DNA of 48,070 bases, from contig CAMJZF010000004.1 of NCBI GenBank assembly GCA_946410125.1, positions 1-48,070 of the forward strand, given 5' to 3'. The notes below the pieces were generated by a model that had not been told where the DNA came from, did not search any database, and was given only the letters and a program-made list of their open reading frames with translations. This stretch comes from an uncultured Prevotellaceae bacterium. Its GTDB lineage: Bacteria; Bacteroidota; Bacteroidia; Bacteroidales; Muribaculaceae. Every line of letters starts with the position of its first letter. The first letter of the stretch is position 1. Positions 8,472 to 17,206 of this stretch are shown in pieces. Made by a program: the position numbers and the translations under genes.

Positions 8472-8998
8472 TTACACATTATAAGAATGTCTCAACGACA
8501 TTTCCACAAATAATACTTCATCACGTGTGCCTTGACACTTAGGATAATTGGAACAGCCCAAAAACTGGTGTCCTGATTTGGCCCTCACCTTCTCTACTGT
8601 TGCGCGGTCATACTCTTTCTGAACGCGCATCGCCTTGTGAATGTTCTTCAATGAAGCGTCAAGCTCACGTCTCGCCGCATTGCGCTGCTCAAGGCTCGCC
8701 TTTGTGTCGTTGACGGCTTTCATCGCTACCGCCTGTGCCTGTTCAATGGCTGTGCGGGGACGGTCAATGGCTGTGCGGGGACGGTCAATGCCTGTCGGTG
8801 GAAGCTCTGGTGCGGGTTCTGGAGTGGGTGGGGTAGGGGGCTCTACTGGTGGCTCACCGCTGCCCGCGCCGCCATTCTCCGTGCATACTTCCGCGCTTTC
8901 TGTGGCTCTCCATGCGGATTCTCTGTCGGCACGCAACTGTTCAAACTCCGCGTCTACGTCCTCGCCACGCAGCCTGCGATACATCAACTCACGACTGC
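8472..8998 (-). pseudogene. Polyvalent-protein remnant, 3' fragment with chimeric zinc-ribbon tail
   Basis: The open frame here codes for SRELMYRRLRGEDVDAEF, an acidic/charged stretch, a Pro-Glu-rich linker (about residues 40-70) with a short tandem repeat (IDRPRTA twice), and a helical region ending YDRATVEKV. To my recall these resemble segments of the very large polyvalent proteins of Bacteroidetes conjugative elements. The last about 35 residues switch to GHQFLGCSNYPKCQGT, the second half of a topoisomerase-type C4 zinc ribbon whose first Cys pair is missing. The frame lacks a convincing start: in-frame homologous coding begins at about 8996, where the preceding fragment ends in another frame. 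I read it as a decayed chimeric fragment, not a functional gene. Confidence 0.6.
8750..8790 (-). repeat. Tandem 21-bp repeat inside the remnant
   Basis: Two adjacent near-identical 21-bp units (8750-8770 and 8771-8790/91) code for the repeated residues IDRPRTA on the minus strand. A partial, diverged third copy may follow (GIDRP versus PPTGI). It probably arose by slippage in the linker. Confidence 0.75.
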
Positions 8999-9523
8999 TC
9001 CATAAAGACGATGCACAAGCATATCGTTGTTATAACCATTCTCAGGAGACATTTTACCATCCTCTCCTTTCTTATAATCAGGATGAACTTCCGCCTCAAT
9101 ACTCTCGTGTATAACTACTTTTAATTTCTTTAAAACTGAAAGATGTACATTAAGACTATCGCTTTTCTTTGTAGCACTGTCATTTAAGTATTTCCCAATC
9201 GCATTGTTGCTGATAGCATACTTTGTACCATCATTCATCTCAGGCATATCAACATATTTGCCTTTCTCGTCTTTTGGTGTAACAAGATTTTCTTTAGCCC
9301 ATTTCTCTGCCTGTTCAATAGGTTTTTCACCGTTGAAATCATGAGTTGGAACACCAACAACTGTTACATATTTCTCAGCAAGACCAGGCATAACAATGCC
9401 ATTTTTGGCAACTGCCTCATCACGCATACTGTCAAAGTCGTCTTTATCTTCTGCAAATCGGGACGGCACATACTCGTCCTCTTTTTGGTCGAAGAAATTG
9501 TCACTGATGCGTGAGCATATTAA
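8984..9523 (-). pseudogene. Polyvalent-protein remnant, LPD3-like 5' fragment
   Basis: The frame opens after a stop at 9526-9524 and codes for ISDNFFDQKEDEYVPSRF with no ATG start; the first possible start is a GTG at 9469. The segment from VTVVGVPTHDF through SNNAIGKYL, LNVHLSVLKKL, VIHESIEAEVHPDYKKGEDG and NGYNNDMLVHRLYGAV resembles, from memory, the large polyvalent protein-associated domain LPD3 (barnase/EndoU/RelE-like nuclease superfamily) found in Bacteroidetes mobile elements. The domain normally continues after RLYGAV; here it runs into VVS and a stop, and a different part of the protein follows in another frame. Both ends are therefore broken. Confidence 0.6.
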
Positions 9524-9787
9524 TTAAGTTTTAGTTGTTTATTTTTTTTGTTCTTATTGGTAGTTGGTTCTCCCTTGTGTCGGTGTCTAATGTGTATCTT
9601 ATTTTAATGTTGTCTCATCTGCTTCATTCAAATTAATTTCGCGCGTATACGAACATAAAATATATAGTTGCCATGAAAATTATTATAGAGAAAAAACTTT
9701 GTTGTTTTGGTTTATCAATTTGTTGATATGGTTTGATAACTCCCAAGACGAGTCATCTGAGACATTGTCTTTGCCTGAAAATAGTTT

Positions 9788-9823
9788 TGTCCCATCTGTC
9801 CCACTTGTCCCACCTGTCCTTGC
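9788..9823. repeat. 9-bp tandem repeat, TGTCCCAnn units
   Basis: Four tandem units: tgtcccatc (9788), tgtcccact (9797), tgtcccacc (9806) and the decayed tgtccttgc (9815). Exact 9-base period. Function unknown. Confidence 0.8.
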
Positions 9824-9931
9824 TTAATATTGAATAAAAATATTTTTGTTAACTTGGTTATGGCTTGGTTTTCTTTGTCTGAAATTGTGTTCTTATGTGG
9901 TCTTTTGTTCTTGTGTCCTGCCTGCGAATTA

Positions 9932-9966
9932 GCCTCTCCCCTTGAGGGGGAGATTGAGAGGGGGCC
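9932..9966. repeat. G/C-rich palindromic element
   Basis: A stem of ctcccc (9936-9941) with ggggag (9947-9952), embedded in a longer purine/pyrimidine-symmetric block running from gcctctcccc to gagagggggcc. It stands out from the AT-rich surroundings and lacks a T-tract, so I do not call it a terminator. It resembles dispersed repeats seen in Bacteroidales intergenic DNA, from memory only. Confidence 0.5.
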
Positions 9967-10011
9967 ACAACCTGTCTTATTTGACTAATTATATAAATTG
10001 CCGTTTGTTTC

Positions 10012-10042
10012 TTTGCAATAAAATGATTTTTTTGTAATTTTG
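10012..10042 (+). promoter_or_regulatory. Promoter of the GT2-YfhO operon
   Basis: TTTG (10012-10015), 19 bp spacer, TAATTTTG (10035-10042): an exact Bacteroidota consensus. The ATG at 10062 follows after 19 bases. Confidence 0.8.
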
Positions 10043-10061
10043 TGTTTTAAACTTGAAAACT

Positions 10062-11027
10062 ATGAAAGTAGGTTGCCCAATATTGTATATTGTTGTCCCT
10101 TGCTTCAATGAGCAGGAGGCATTGCCCGAGTCGCACGAAAAGCTATCCAAACTTCTTCAGGACATGATAAGTAAGGGAAGCATTGATGGCAAGAGCAAGT
10201 TGCTCTATGTTGACGATGGATCCCGCGATGATACATGGCAAATTATTGACCGTCTCGTCAATGAAAATAATCATGTGGCCGCTGTCAAGCTTGCTTGCAA
10301 CAGCGGTCACCAAAATGCATTGATGGCGGGTCTTGCCGCTGCAGCAGATTATTGCGACTTCACGGTGAGTATTGATGCCGACTTGCAGGACGACATTACA
10401 GTAATACCGCAGATGGTTGAACGCTTTCAGGATGGATGCGACATAGTGTTTGGCGTGCGACGTGAGCGCAAAACCGACACTTGGTTCAAACGCACCACTG
10501 CTGCAATGTTCTACCGCATGATGAACAGCCTGGGTGTCTCAACCATTGAGAATCATGCCGATTTTCGCCTCATGAGTCGTCGCGCCGTGCTTGCTTTGCT
10601 CGACTATAAGGAACGCAACCTGTTCATTCGGGGCATTGTCACCAATCTCGGCTATAAAACCGATTGCGTTTATTACGACCGTTCGGCACGTCTTGCCGGC
10701 GAGAGCAAGTACCCCTTCAAGAAGATGATGAATTTTGCCATCGACGGCATCACATCTTTCAGCGTTAAACCGGTGCGCATGGTGTTCATGATGGGAGTTT
10801 TGTTCTTAATCATAGCCTTGATTATGCTCATCTATGTGCTCACGGCCGTCTTCATGGGGCGCTCGGTATCGGGCTGGCCCTCACTTATCTTGTCGGTGTG
10901 GCTTGTTGGGGCTTTTATCTTGATGGGTCTTGGAATAATAGGTGAATATGTGGGCAAAATCTACACCGAGGTCAAGAATCGCCCGCGATATAACATCGAC
11001 ACTACTATCGGTTTCGACAAAGAATGA
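10062..11027 (+). CDS. Polyprenyl-phosphate glycosyltransferase (GT2, GtrB/CsbB-like)
   Basis: A 321-residue family 2 glycosyltransferase that probably loads a sugar from a nucleotide sugar onto undecaprenyl phosphate at the inner face of the cytoplasmic membrane. N-terminal catalytic domain: VPCFNEQEALPES, LLYVDDGSRDDTW (nucleotide-binding DDGS) and SIDADLQDD (the DxD-type metal site). The C-terminal third has two membrane helices (VRMVFMMGVLFLIIALIMLIYVL and a second around SLILSVWLVGAFILMGLGII), then a cytoplasmic tail with YVGKIYTEVKNRPRY, as in GtrB/DPM1-like enzymes. A TTG codon at 10053 is an alternative start, but the ATG at 10062 fits better. The gene overlaps the YfhO gene by four bases (ATGA). 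Confidence 0.9.
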   Translation: MKVGCPILYIVVPCFNEQEALPESHEKLSKLLQDMISKGSIDGKSKLLYVDDGSRDDTWQIIDRLVNENNHVAAVKLACNSGHQNALMAGLAAAADYCDFTVSIDADLQDDITVIPQMVERFQDGCDIVFGVRRERKTDTWFKRTTAAMFYRMMNSLGVSTIENHADFRLMSRRAVLALLDYKERNLFIRGIVTNLGYKTDCVYYDRSARLAGESKYPFKKMMNFAIDGITSFSVKPVRMVFMMGVLFLIIALIMLIYVLTAVFMGRSVSGWPSLILSVWLVGAFILMGLGIIGEYVGKIYTEVKNRPRYNIDTTIGFDKE

Positions 11028-13207
11028 ACGAGATGAAAAAGTTGCTGTTTCTTACATTGTTCACCTTGGCTTTGGCATTGCTGCCCATCATGGCATTAAG
11101 GGGTGATTTGTGGCTCTCAAGCGACTTTTTGCATCAAGAGATTTCTTTTATTCTAGAAACTAAGCGCATGCTTGCCACGGGAGCGCCCTGGTGGTCATGG
11201 AATACCTATCTGGGCAGCGACTTCATTGGCTCTTATGCTTTTTACACTCTCACGAGCCCATTTGTGTGGATTAACTGTCTGTTGCCCGAATCATTAATAG
11301 GCTATAGTGTTGCTATCACGTTTGTACTTAAATTCCTATGCATGGCTTGGCTATCATGGTTTTATTTACGAAAAATGGGAGTGAGTCGCGAGGTTTCGGC
11401 ACTTGCATCTTATCTCTTCACCTTTTCTTCCTTCAACATAGCATCGCTGTATTACTATCATTTTTATGAGCCGATAATCGTATTCTTGTTGCTGCTTATT
11501 GCTGTGGAGCGTTTGCTAAGGCGCGAGCGTTGGGGTATGACATGCGTGACAATAGCTTCATTTGCAGTAGTGTTTGTGAATTTCTATTTTGCGATTGGAA
11601 CGCTAATTTTTACTCTCTTATATGTAATTTTCAGAGCATTAAGCGGTGAGATTGACTTTTCGTTTAAGGTTGCGGCAAGAGGACTTGTTGCCGTGTTGGT
11701 GGGAGTGCTTATGTGCTCGGCATTACTGTTCCCAGTGATGAACCAGATGCTTGTAACAACGCGTGTCGATGCTCAAAGCGGCATCGATGCGGTAGCGTTT
11801 CTCAATATCATTGAACGCTTTCGCACTTTGTTCATGCCAAAGGTGCTTGAGGGTACTACAGTGTTTGTCCCTGGTGGTTCGGGGTCGTTTAGTAATGAAG
11901 CCTGTATTGCGGTGTTTGGATTATCGTTGGCAATGATTTATGCCTGGCGACACCGCGACTGGCTTGCTGCGTTGCTTATAACATCTCTGATATTTTATCA
12001 AACTCCATTGAATGGTGTCTTCACCTTGTTTACCAATCCGCTTTACACTCGTTGGGCTTATGCTTTGACATTGGTGATTGTGCTGTGCTCGGCTCGTGTA
12101 CTTGATGAAAACAGGAGCGTTAAAAGGGGAGTGGTAAGTTATTCAATCATTGCCTCTGCAATCGTGCTGGTCTTTGTTGCATTAGTAGTCTGCAACGGTG
12201 GTATTCACTTCCCGGGACCTCGGTTTTGCGCTCTGGTAGTCTTGTTTTTTGCCGGGATTATTGCTTTAGCTCTATGGGGTTGCGGCAAATTGCCAATGCG
12301 TTGGCTCAAAGTTGCAGTTTTAGCATGTGTGGTAGGTCAAATGTGGCTGTTTCTGTTGAACCTGGGCTCTGATTCTCTGTCTTATAAAACCTTGATGGGA
12401 AAAGTGGAAAGGGGTAGTGATGTGGTTACATCCCGCACCGACTTCCGAGCTGATAAGGGTTTCTTATATTTTAATGCAGGATTGCTTCGCAACCGTGCAA
12501 GTGTGTCGGGGTATCATTCTGTAATAATGCGCGACGTGGATGTTTTTCTCAGGACTGCCACTCATGATTTCTGGGCTAAGAACAAACTTAGGCCTAATAT
12601 TCATCAGGATGAGATGGATGCGTTGCTATCGGTAAAGGAAATCTATGATATCGACTCGGTTGGGAATATTGAAAAGCGAGTCAATAGGTATTTCATACCA
12701 ATGGGCTTTGCCTTTGATAAATACATTCTGGAAAGCGACTTCCTCAAGTTGCGTGAAATGGAAGATGTGAACTTGCCGTTGTTGATGCTCTCGGCTATGG
12801 TAAGCGGCGAGGGGCACGAATGTATGAGTAAGATGAATTTATCGGAGCCTATTGATTTAGACAGTGTCGTAGCCAAGAGGCGTGAGTTCACAGCAACCGA
12901 TTTTAAAGGGACTTCAACGGGATTTACTGCCAAAGTGAATCTGCCGTCAACCAAGATGATGTTTTTCAGCGTTCCCTATTCTAAAGGTTTTACTGCAACG
13001 ATTGATGGAAACGTTGTGCCTATCTATAAGGCTAACTTGTGTATGATGGCTTTAAAAGTGCCTGGAGGAAAGCATTCTATCGTTTTTGATTACTTCCCGC
13101 CTGGACTAAGGACGGGGATGTGGCTTAGTCTGTTAGGGCTTTTGCTACTCTTGATAATTTTCTTTGGTGATAAAAGTAAAATAACGGCTCACCGCAATAA
13201 ACGATGA
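11024..13207 (+). CDS. YfhO-family membrane glycosyltransferase
   Basis: A 727-residue polytopic membrane protein. About a dozen hydrophobic helices fill residues 1-430, with the YfhO/GT-C-like start LWLSSDFLHQE and SWNTYLGSDFIGSYAFYTLTSPF; a soluble domain follows to about residue 690, with the family ending FFSVPYSKGFTATIDG...VPGGKHSIVFDYFPPGLRTG and a final membrane helix. In Firmicutes, YfhO works with a CsbB-type GT2 that makes undecaprenyl-phosphate sugars and adds the sugar outside the membrane to teichoic acid. The four-base overlap with just such a GT2 suggests the same two-step scheme here, but the acceptor in a Gram-negative cell is unknown. Its last codons form one arm of the terminator. 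Confidence 0.85.
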   Translation: MNEMKKLLFLTLFTLALALLPIMALRGDLWLSSDFLHQEISFILETKRMLATGAPWWSWNTYLGSDFIGSYAFYTLTSPFVWINCLLPESLIGYSVAITFVLKFLCMAWLSWFYLRKMGVSREVSALASYLFTFSSFNIASLYYYHFYEPIIVFLLLLIAVERLLRRERWGMTCVTIASFAVVFVNFYFAIGTLIFTLLYVIFRALSGEIDFSFKVAARGLVAVLVGVLMCSALLFPVMNQMLVTTRVDAQSGIDAVAFLNIIERFRTLFMPKVLEGTTVFVPGGSGSFSNEACIAVFGLSLAMIYAWRHRDWLAALLITSLIFYQTPLNGVFTLFTNPLYTRWAYALTLVIVLCSARVLDENRSVKRGVVSYSIIASAIVLVFVALVVCNGGIHFPGPRFCALVVLFFAGIIALALWGCGKLPMRWLKVAVLACVVGQMWLFLLNLGSDSLSYKTLMGKVERGSDVVTSRTDFRADKGFLYFNAGLLRNRASVSGYHSVIMRDVDVFLRTATHDFWAKNKLRPNIHQDEMDALLSVKEIYDIDSVGNIEKRVNRYFIPMGFAFDKYILESDFLKLREMEDVNLPLLMLSAMVSGEGHECMSKMNLSEPIDLDSVVAKRREFTATDFKGTSTGFTAKVNLPSTKMMFFSVPYSKGFTATIDGNVVPIYKANLCMMALKVPGGKHSIVFDYFPPGLRTGMWLSLLGLLLLLIIFFGDKSKITAHRNKR

Positions 13208-13220
13208 GCCGTTGATTTTT
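13183..13220. terminator. Bidirectional terminator overlapping the YfhO stop
   Basis: A 9-bp perfect stem, aacggctca (13183-13191) with tgagccgtt (13205-13213), followed by gattttt. The left arm and the TGA stop (13205-13207) are inside the coding region. It also serves the convergent pgk gene. Confidence 0.85.
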
Positions 13221-13233
13221 AAGAGATTAATGA

Positions 13234-14487
13234 CTACTCGCCCTTGATGGCTGCAACACCGGGGAGAGTCTTGCCCTCAATAGCTTCGAGCATTGCTCCA
13301 CCGCCGGTAGAAACGTAAGAAACCTGATCGGCAAGACCAAACTTGTTGATAGCAGCAACCGAGTCGCCACCACCAACGAGAGAGTAAGCTCCGTTCTTGG
13401 TTGCCTCGGCAACATACTTGGCAATCTCGCCTGTACCCTTGGCAAAGTTCTCAAACTCAAACACTCCCACTGGACCGTTCCACAAGATAGTCTTACTCTT
13501 CATGATGATTTCTTTCCACAATGCAAGCGATGCTGGGCTGGCATCCATGCCTTCCCATCCGTCCTCGATGTTATGGGTGTCGAAGATGCGTTGCTCGGTG
13601 TCATTGCTGAATTCACGACCAGCAACAGTTGCTACCGAGAGCTGAACATGCACACCTTTTTTCTTTGCCTCGGCAAGTACGTTAAGTGCCTCGGGCATGA
13701 GGTCGTCTTCATGAAGCGAGTTACCAATCTTACCTCCCTCGGCCTTGAAGAATGTGAATCCCATGCCACCGCCAATGATAAGGTTGTCAACCTTGTCGAG
13801 AAGGTTCTTGATAACAGCAAGTTTCGATGACACCTTGCTGCCGCCAATGATAGCGGTAAAGGGATGCTGTGCGTTCTTGAGGACATTGTCGATAGCTGTT
13901 ACCTCTTTCTCCATAAGAAGGCCAAGCATCTTGTTGTCTTGATCGAAATAGTCGGCAATCACAGCTGTCGAAGCGTGACGACGGTGAGCTGTGCCAAATG
14001 CGTCGTTTACATAGCAGTCAGCATAACTTGCAAGGGTCTTTGCGAACTCTTTTTGACGAGACTTCATCTCTTTCTTGGCATCATCGTAGGCTGGGTCATC
14101 CTTGTCAATACCAATGGGCTTGCCTTCTTCTTCGGGATAGAAACGCAGGTTTTCAAGCAAGAGTACCTCGCCTGGCTTGAGTGCGGCAGCGGCATCGGCT
14201 GCTTTAGCGCAGTCGGGAGCAAATTTCACCTCTGTGCCAAGAGCGGTAGCTACTGCATCAACAATCTGGTTGAGTGAAAGCTTTGGATTGACCTTGCCTT
14301 TGGGTTTGCCCATGTGCGACATAACCACCAGCGAACCGCCATCGGCGAGAATCTTTTTCAAGGTAGGCAACGCCCCACGGATGCGGGTGTCGTCGGTTAT
14401 CTTACCTTCTTCGTTCAGGGGAACGTTGAAATCTACACGTACAATTGCCTTCTTGCCAGCAAACTTGTAATCATTAAAAATAGCCAT
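13234..14487 (-). CDS. pgk: Phosphoglycerate kinase
   Basis: A glycolytic enzyme that transfers phosphate from 1,3-bisphosphoglycerate to ADP. The 417-residue length is standard for bacterial Pgk. Visible family motifs are [10 protein letters not shown] near the N-terminus, [11 protein letters not shown] (substrate-binding loop), NDAFGTAHR, the [10 protein letters not shown] segment, [11 protein letters not shown] and the nucleotide-binding [10 protein letters not shown] near the C-terminus. It is a single-gene unit, convergent with YfhO and sharing its terminator, with a TATATTTG box 43 bases upstream of the start. Confidence 0.98.
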   Translation of the reverse strand: MAIFNDYKFAGKKAIVRVDFNVPLNEEGKITDDTRIRGALPTLKKILADGGSLVVMSHMGKPKGKVNPKLSLNQIVDAVATALGTEVKFAPDCAKAADAAAALKPGEVLLLENLRFYPEEEGKPIGIDKDDPAYDDAKKEMKSRQKEFAKTLASYADCYVNDAFGTAHRRHASTAVIADYFDQDNKMLGLLMEKEVTAIDNVLKNAQHPFTAIIGGSKVSSKLAVIKNLLDKVDNLIIGGGMGFTFFKAEGGKIGNSLHEDDLMPEALNVLAEAKKKGVHVQLSVATVAGREFSNDTEQRIFDTHNIEDGWEGMDASPASLALWKEIIMKSKTILWNGPVGVFEFENFAKGTGEIAKYVAEATKNGAYSLVGGGDSVAAINKFGLADQVSYVSTGGGAMLEAIEGKTLPGVAAIKGE

Positions 14488-14529
14488 GATTTGATTTTAA
14501 TTTAAAATATTACCTAATGTTTTTGTTTG

Positions 14530-14537
14530 CAAATATA
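14530..14537 (-). promoter_or_regulatory. -7 box of pgk
   Basis: TATATTTG on the minus strand (14537-14530) fits TAnnTTTG. No clear TTTG at the -33 distance. Confidence 0.5.
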
Positions 14538-14585
14538 CAAAAGTTTTTACTGAAGTTTCTAAAAAAATGACAATAAATTGCCTCA

Positions 14586-17057
14586 TTATTCTAAATTAAC
14601 GACAGTTATGCCTGCACCTCCCAGTTGCACATGCTCGTCGTGGTAGCTTTTTACCTCGGGGACAGTATTTAGGTACTGGCGAATGGCTTCTTTCAAAGCA
14701 CCGGTACCTGTGCCATGCAGAATGCGCAATGTCTTATATGTAAACTGAATGGCATCGTCTACGAAATAGGTGATAGCCTGGACTGCTTCATCGGCTCGCA
14801 TTCCGCGCACGTCAATGTCGGGCTTGAAGTTCAGTTGACGAGCCCTGATTTCATCGGCTGTCGACTTGGTAATCGACGGTTTCTCACGTCCCTCGGCTTT
14901 GCGCATCGTGCGTTCCAGTCGAGAGGTTTCAACACGAGTTTTTAGGATTCCGAAGGCAACTACGGCATACTTCTCATCGATGCTTATAATAGTGCCTACA
15001 GTAGATGAACCACCTTTAAGAAGCACATTGTCTCCTGCCTGTAAGCGACGGTCTTTATCCTCTTTTTTTACAATATGTGTTTTCTTTGATTTATCTTTGG
15101 GGGAAGGGGCTTTGTTGATGGGGCGCAAGGGTTTGATTTCCTTGAGCCTTTCAGCTTGATCTTCTTCGGCAAGTCGGCGCTTGAAGTCCTCAAGTTGCTG
15201 CCTAACCTGACGAGTCTTTTCCTTCTCGGCCTGCACTTCCTTGATATCCTTAATGGTACGTTCTACCTGTGAGTTGCTCTTGGCTATTATGTCAAGGGCT
15301 TCGCTCCTTGCATCTTTAAGGATGGCTTTATACTCATTGTTGAGTTTCTCAAGCCGTTCATTATACTGCTCGGCAATGGCATTAAGCTTTTTCTCCTTTT
15401 GATGTATGTCATAGCGCTTGTTTTCCCAGTACTTGCGGTCACGCACGATATCGAGCAAGTATTTATCCATGTTTACATAGTCGCTGCCAACAATCTCACA
15501 AGCCTTATCAATTACCTCGCGGGGTATGCCCGTCTTGCGGGCAATCTCAATGGCAAAGGAACTGCCTGGATAGCCAATCGACAATTGGAACAAAGGCTTC
15601 ATCTGTTGGCGGTCATAAAGCATGGCACCATTGACAATTCCCTTAGTCTCATCGGCAAAATGCTTAAGATTCTGATAGTGGGTAGTTATCACTCCCATGA
15701 TACGGTTCTTGTTGAGATGGTCGAGAATTGCCTGGGCTATAGCACCGCCAATCTGCGGTTCTGTTCCACTTCCAAACTCGTCAATCAGTACCAATGAGCG
15801 CTTATCGCCACGAATAAGGAAAGTCTTCATGTTTTGCAGATGGCTGCTATAGGTGCTCAGGTCGTCTTCAATACTTTGCTGATCGCCAATGTCGATAAAG
15901 ATATTGTTAAACATGCCCATGTGGGAGTTGTAGTAAACCGTGGGTAACACGCCGCATTGCATCATATATTGCACTATGCCCACAGTTTTTAAGCACACCG
16001 ATTTGCCTCCGGCGTTGGGACCGGAAATTAGCAGGATGCGTTGCTCACGGTTCAGTTCTATATTCAGTGGCACCACTTCCTTACCTTGTTCTCGCAGTGA
16101 AAGCAATAGTGCCGGATGCACAGCATGGTAAAGCTCTATGTGAGGGTCTTTTTCCACGTGAGGCAGCTGTCCGTCAACGTCTTGTGCAAAGACAGCTTTG
16201 GCACGGATAAAGTCGATGAATCCAAGCACACGGTAGGTTGAGAGCAAATCTTCGGCATAAGGACGAATCTTGTCGGATACTTCGGTGAGAATGCGCACGA
16301 TTTCGCGTTTCACCTCGACTTCGGCCTCACGGATGCGATTATTTGTCTCTACTACTTCTTCGGGCTCAATGAAGATTGTGCGCCCGCTTGCACTCTCATC
16401 ATGCACGATGCCACGAAGTTTGCGCTTGTGCATGGGCGACACGGGGATAACCAAGCGTCCATCACGCACGCTCGGGGTGGTGTCTTTCTCTAAATAGCCT
16501 GCCTCACGTCCGGCATTAATCACCTTTCGCATCAGACCATTGATACTTGCGGTAGCACTGGCAATGGCGCGTCGCAATTCCTGAAGCAAGGGTGAGGCAT
16601 TGTCCTTTATATTTCCATTCTTGTCGAGAATGCGACTTATCTCGGCGGTAATCTCGGGAAAAGCCTGCATTGAGGAAACCAGACGACTAAGATTGGGATA
16701 AGGATTACCCGAATCGTCATCACTGCGGTTGAAGAAACGAACTATCTCACCCACAGTATTGAGAGAGCGTTGAAGATTAAACAGACTTTCAGCACTGAGG
16801 TGTGACCCAGGAACACTGATAGCCTTGAGAGTAGCTCTCATGTCAAAGAAATAATTGAGCGGGAACTCTCGTTTCGACTGTAGTATGGCGAGGAATTCAT
16901 TAGTTTGGTTAAGCCACAGTTTAACTTCTTCGAGACGGGAAGAGAACCGCATCTGTTCACAGCAATGCTGCCCCATTGTGCTGATGCATCGGGCATTTAT
17001 CTCCTTGCGAACAGTGGCAAAGCCAATCTTTGATTCAAAATTGCTTGGATATATCAT
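14586..17057 (-). CDS. mutS2: MutS2 family ATPase/endonuclease with Smr domain
   Basis: A DNA-structure- or ribosome-acting MutS paralogue (known roles: suppression of recombination and rescue of collided ribosomes). The ATG at 17057 gives 823 residues starting MIYPSNFESKIGF, as in relatives; a TTG 12 bases upstream lies in the -7 box and is rejected. Order: N-terminal clamp/lever region, MutS ATPase with Walker A GPNAGGKS and Walker B LVLIDEFGSGTEP (centre of the protein), a coiled-coil segment rich in Lys/Glu (about residues 540-640), a small beta domain, and the C-terminal Smr nuclease domain with DVRGMRADEA and HGTGTGALK. It lacks the mismatch-recognition N-terminal domain of MutS, as expected. 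Confidence 0.95.
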   Translation of the reverse strand: MIYPSNFESKIGFATVRKEINARCISTMGQHCCEQMRFSSRLEEVKLWLNQTNEFLAILQSKREFPLNYFFDMRATLKAISVPGSHLSAESLFNLQRSLNTVGEIVRFFNRSDDDSGNPYPNLSRLVSSMQAFPEITAEISRILDKNGNIKDNASPLLQELRRAIASATASINGLMRKVINAGREAGYLEKDTTPSVRDGRLVIPVSPMHKRKLRGIVHDESASGRTIFIEPEEVVETNNRIREAEVEVKREIVRILTEVSDKIRPYAEDLLSTYRVLGFIDFIRAKAVFAQDVDGQLPHVEKDPHIELYHAVHPALLLSLREQGKEVVPLNIELNREQRILLISGPNAGGKSVCLKTVGIVQYMMQCGVLPTVYYNSHMGMFNNIFIDIGDQQSIEDDLSTYSSHLQNMKTFLIRGDKRSLVLIDEFGSGTEPQIGGAIAQAILDHLNKNRIMGVITTHYQNLKHFADETKGIVNGAMLYDRQQMKPLFQLSIGYPGSSFAIEIARKTGIPREVIDKACEIVGSDYVNMDKYLLDIVRDRKYWENKRYDIHQKEKKLNAIAEQYNERLEKLNNEYKAILKDARSEALDIIAKSNSQVERTIKDIKEVQAEKEKTRQVRQQLEDFKRRLAEEDQAERLKEIKPLRPINKAPSPKDKSKKTHIVKKEDKDRRLQAGDNVLLKGGSSTVGTIISIDEKYAVVAFGILKTRVETSRLERTMRKAEGREKPSITKSTADEIRARQLNFKPDIDVRGMRADEAVQAITYFVDDAIQFTYKTLRILHGTGTGALKEAIRQYLNTVPEVKSYHDEHVQLGGAGITVVNLE

Positions 17058-17066
17058 AATTTGGTG

Positions 17067-17074
17067 CAAAATTA
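17067..17074 (-). promoter_or_regulatory. -7 box of mutS2, very short leader
   Basis: TAATTTTG on the minus strand (17074-17067), only 9 bases before the ATG at 17057. The transcript would have a leader of just a few bases. It also rules out the TTG at 17069 as start. Confidence 0.5.
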
Positions 17075-17143
17075 ATAAATAGTTTTTAGTTTTCGGTAAT
17101 CAGGAATAAGTTTTTGAATAATGTATAGTCGTTGAATCGTTTT

Positions 17144-17175
17144 TTTGTGTGTTTGAGAAATAAAGTCTATCTTTG
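17144..17175 (+). promoter_or_regulatory. Promoter of thioesterase-dprA
   Basis: TTTG (17144-17147), 20 bp spacer, TATCTTTG (17168-17175). The ATG at 17207 follows 31 bases later. Confidence 0.75.
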
Positions 17176-17206
17176 CAATTGCGTTCTATTGAGTTTGGTT
17201 TAAAAG

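Larger units (their letters stand above)
9527..10011. other. Gene-poor AT-rich spacer
   Basis: About 485 bases with no credible gene on either strand. It holds a 9-bp tandem repeat (9788-9823) and a G/C-rich palindrome (9932-9966), listed separately. No tRNA, integrase or clear attachment site was seen. It separates the mobile-element remnant from the glycosyltransferase promoter and may itself be an insertion scar. Confidence 0.6.

Noticed and set aside
9527-10011. CRISPR-like array from the TGTCCCAnn repeats
   Set aside because: The units are 9 bases with no spacers and only four copies; this is a simple tandem repeat.
17058-17069. TTG start of MutS2 at 17069
   Set aside because: It falls inside the -7 box TAATTTTG; the ATG at 17057 gives the usual N-terminus MIYPSNFE.
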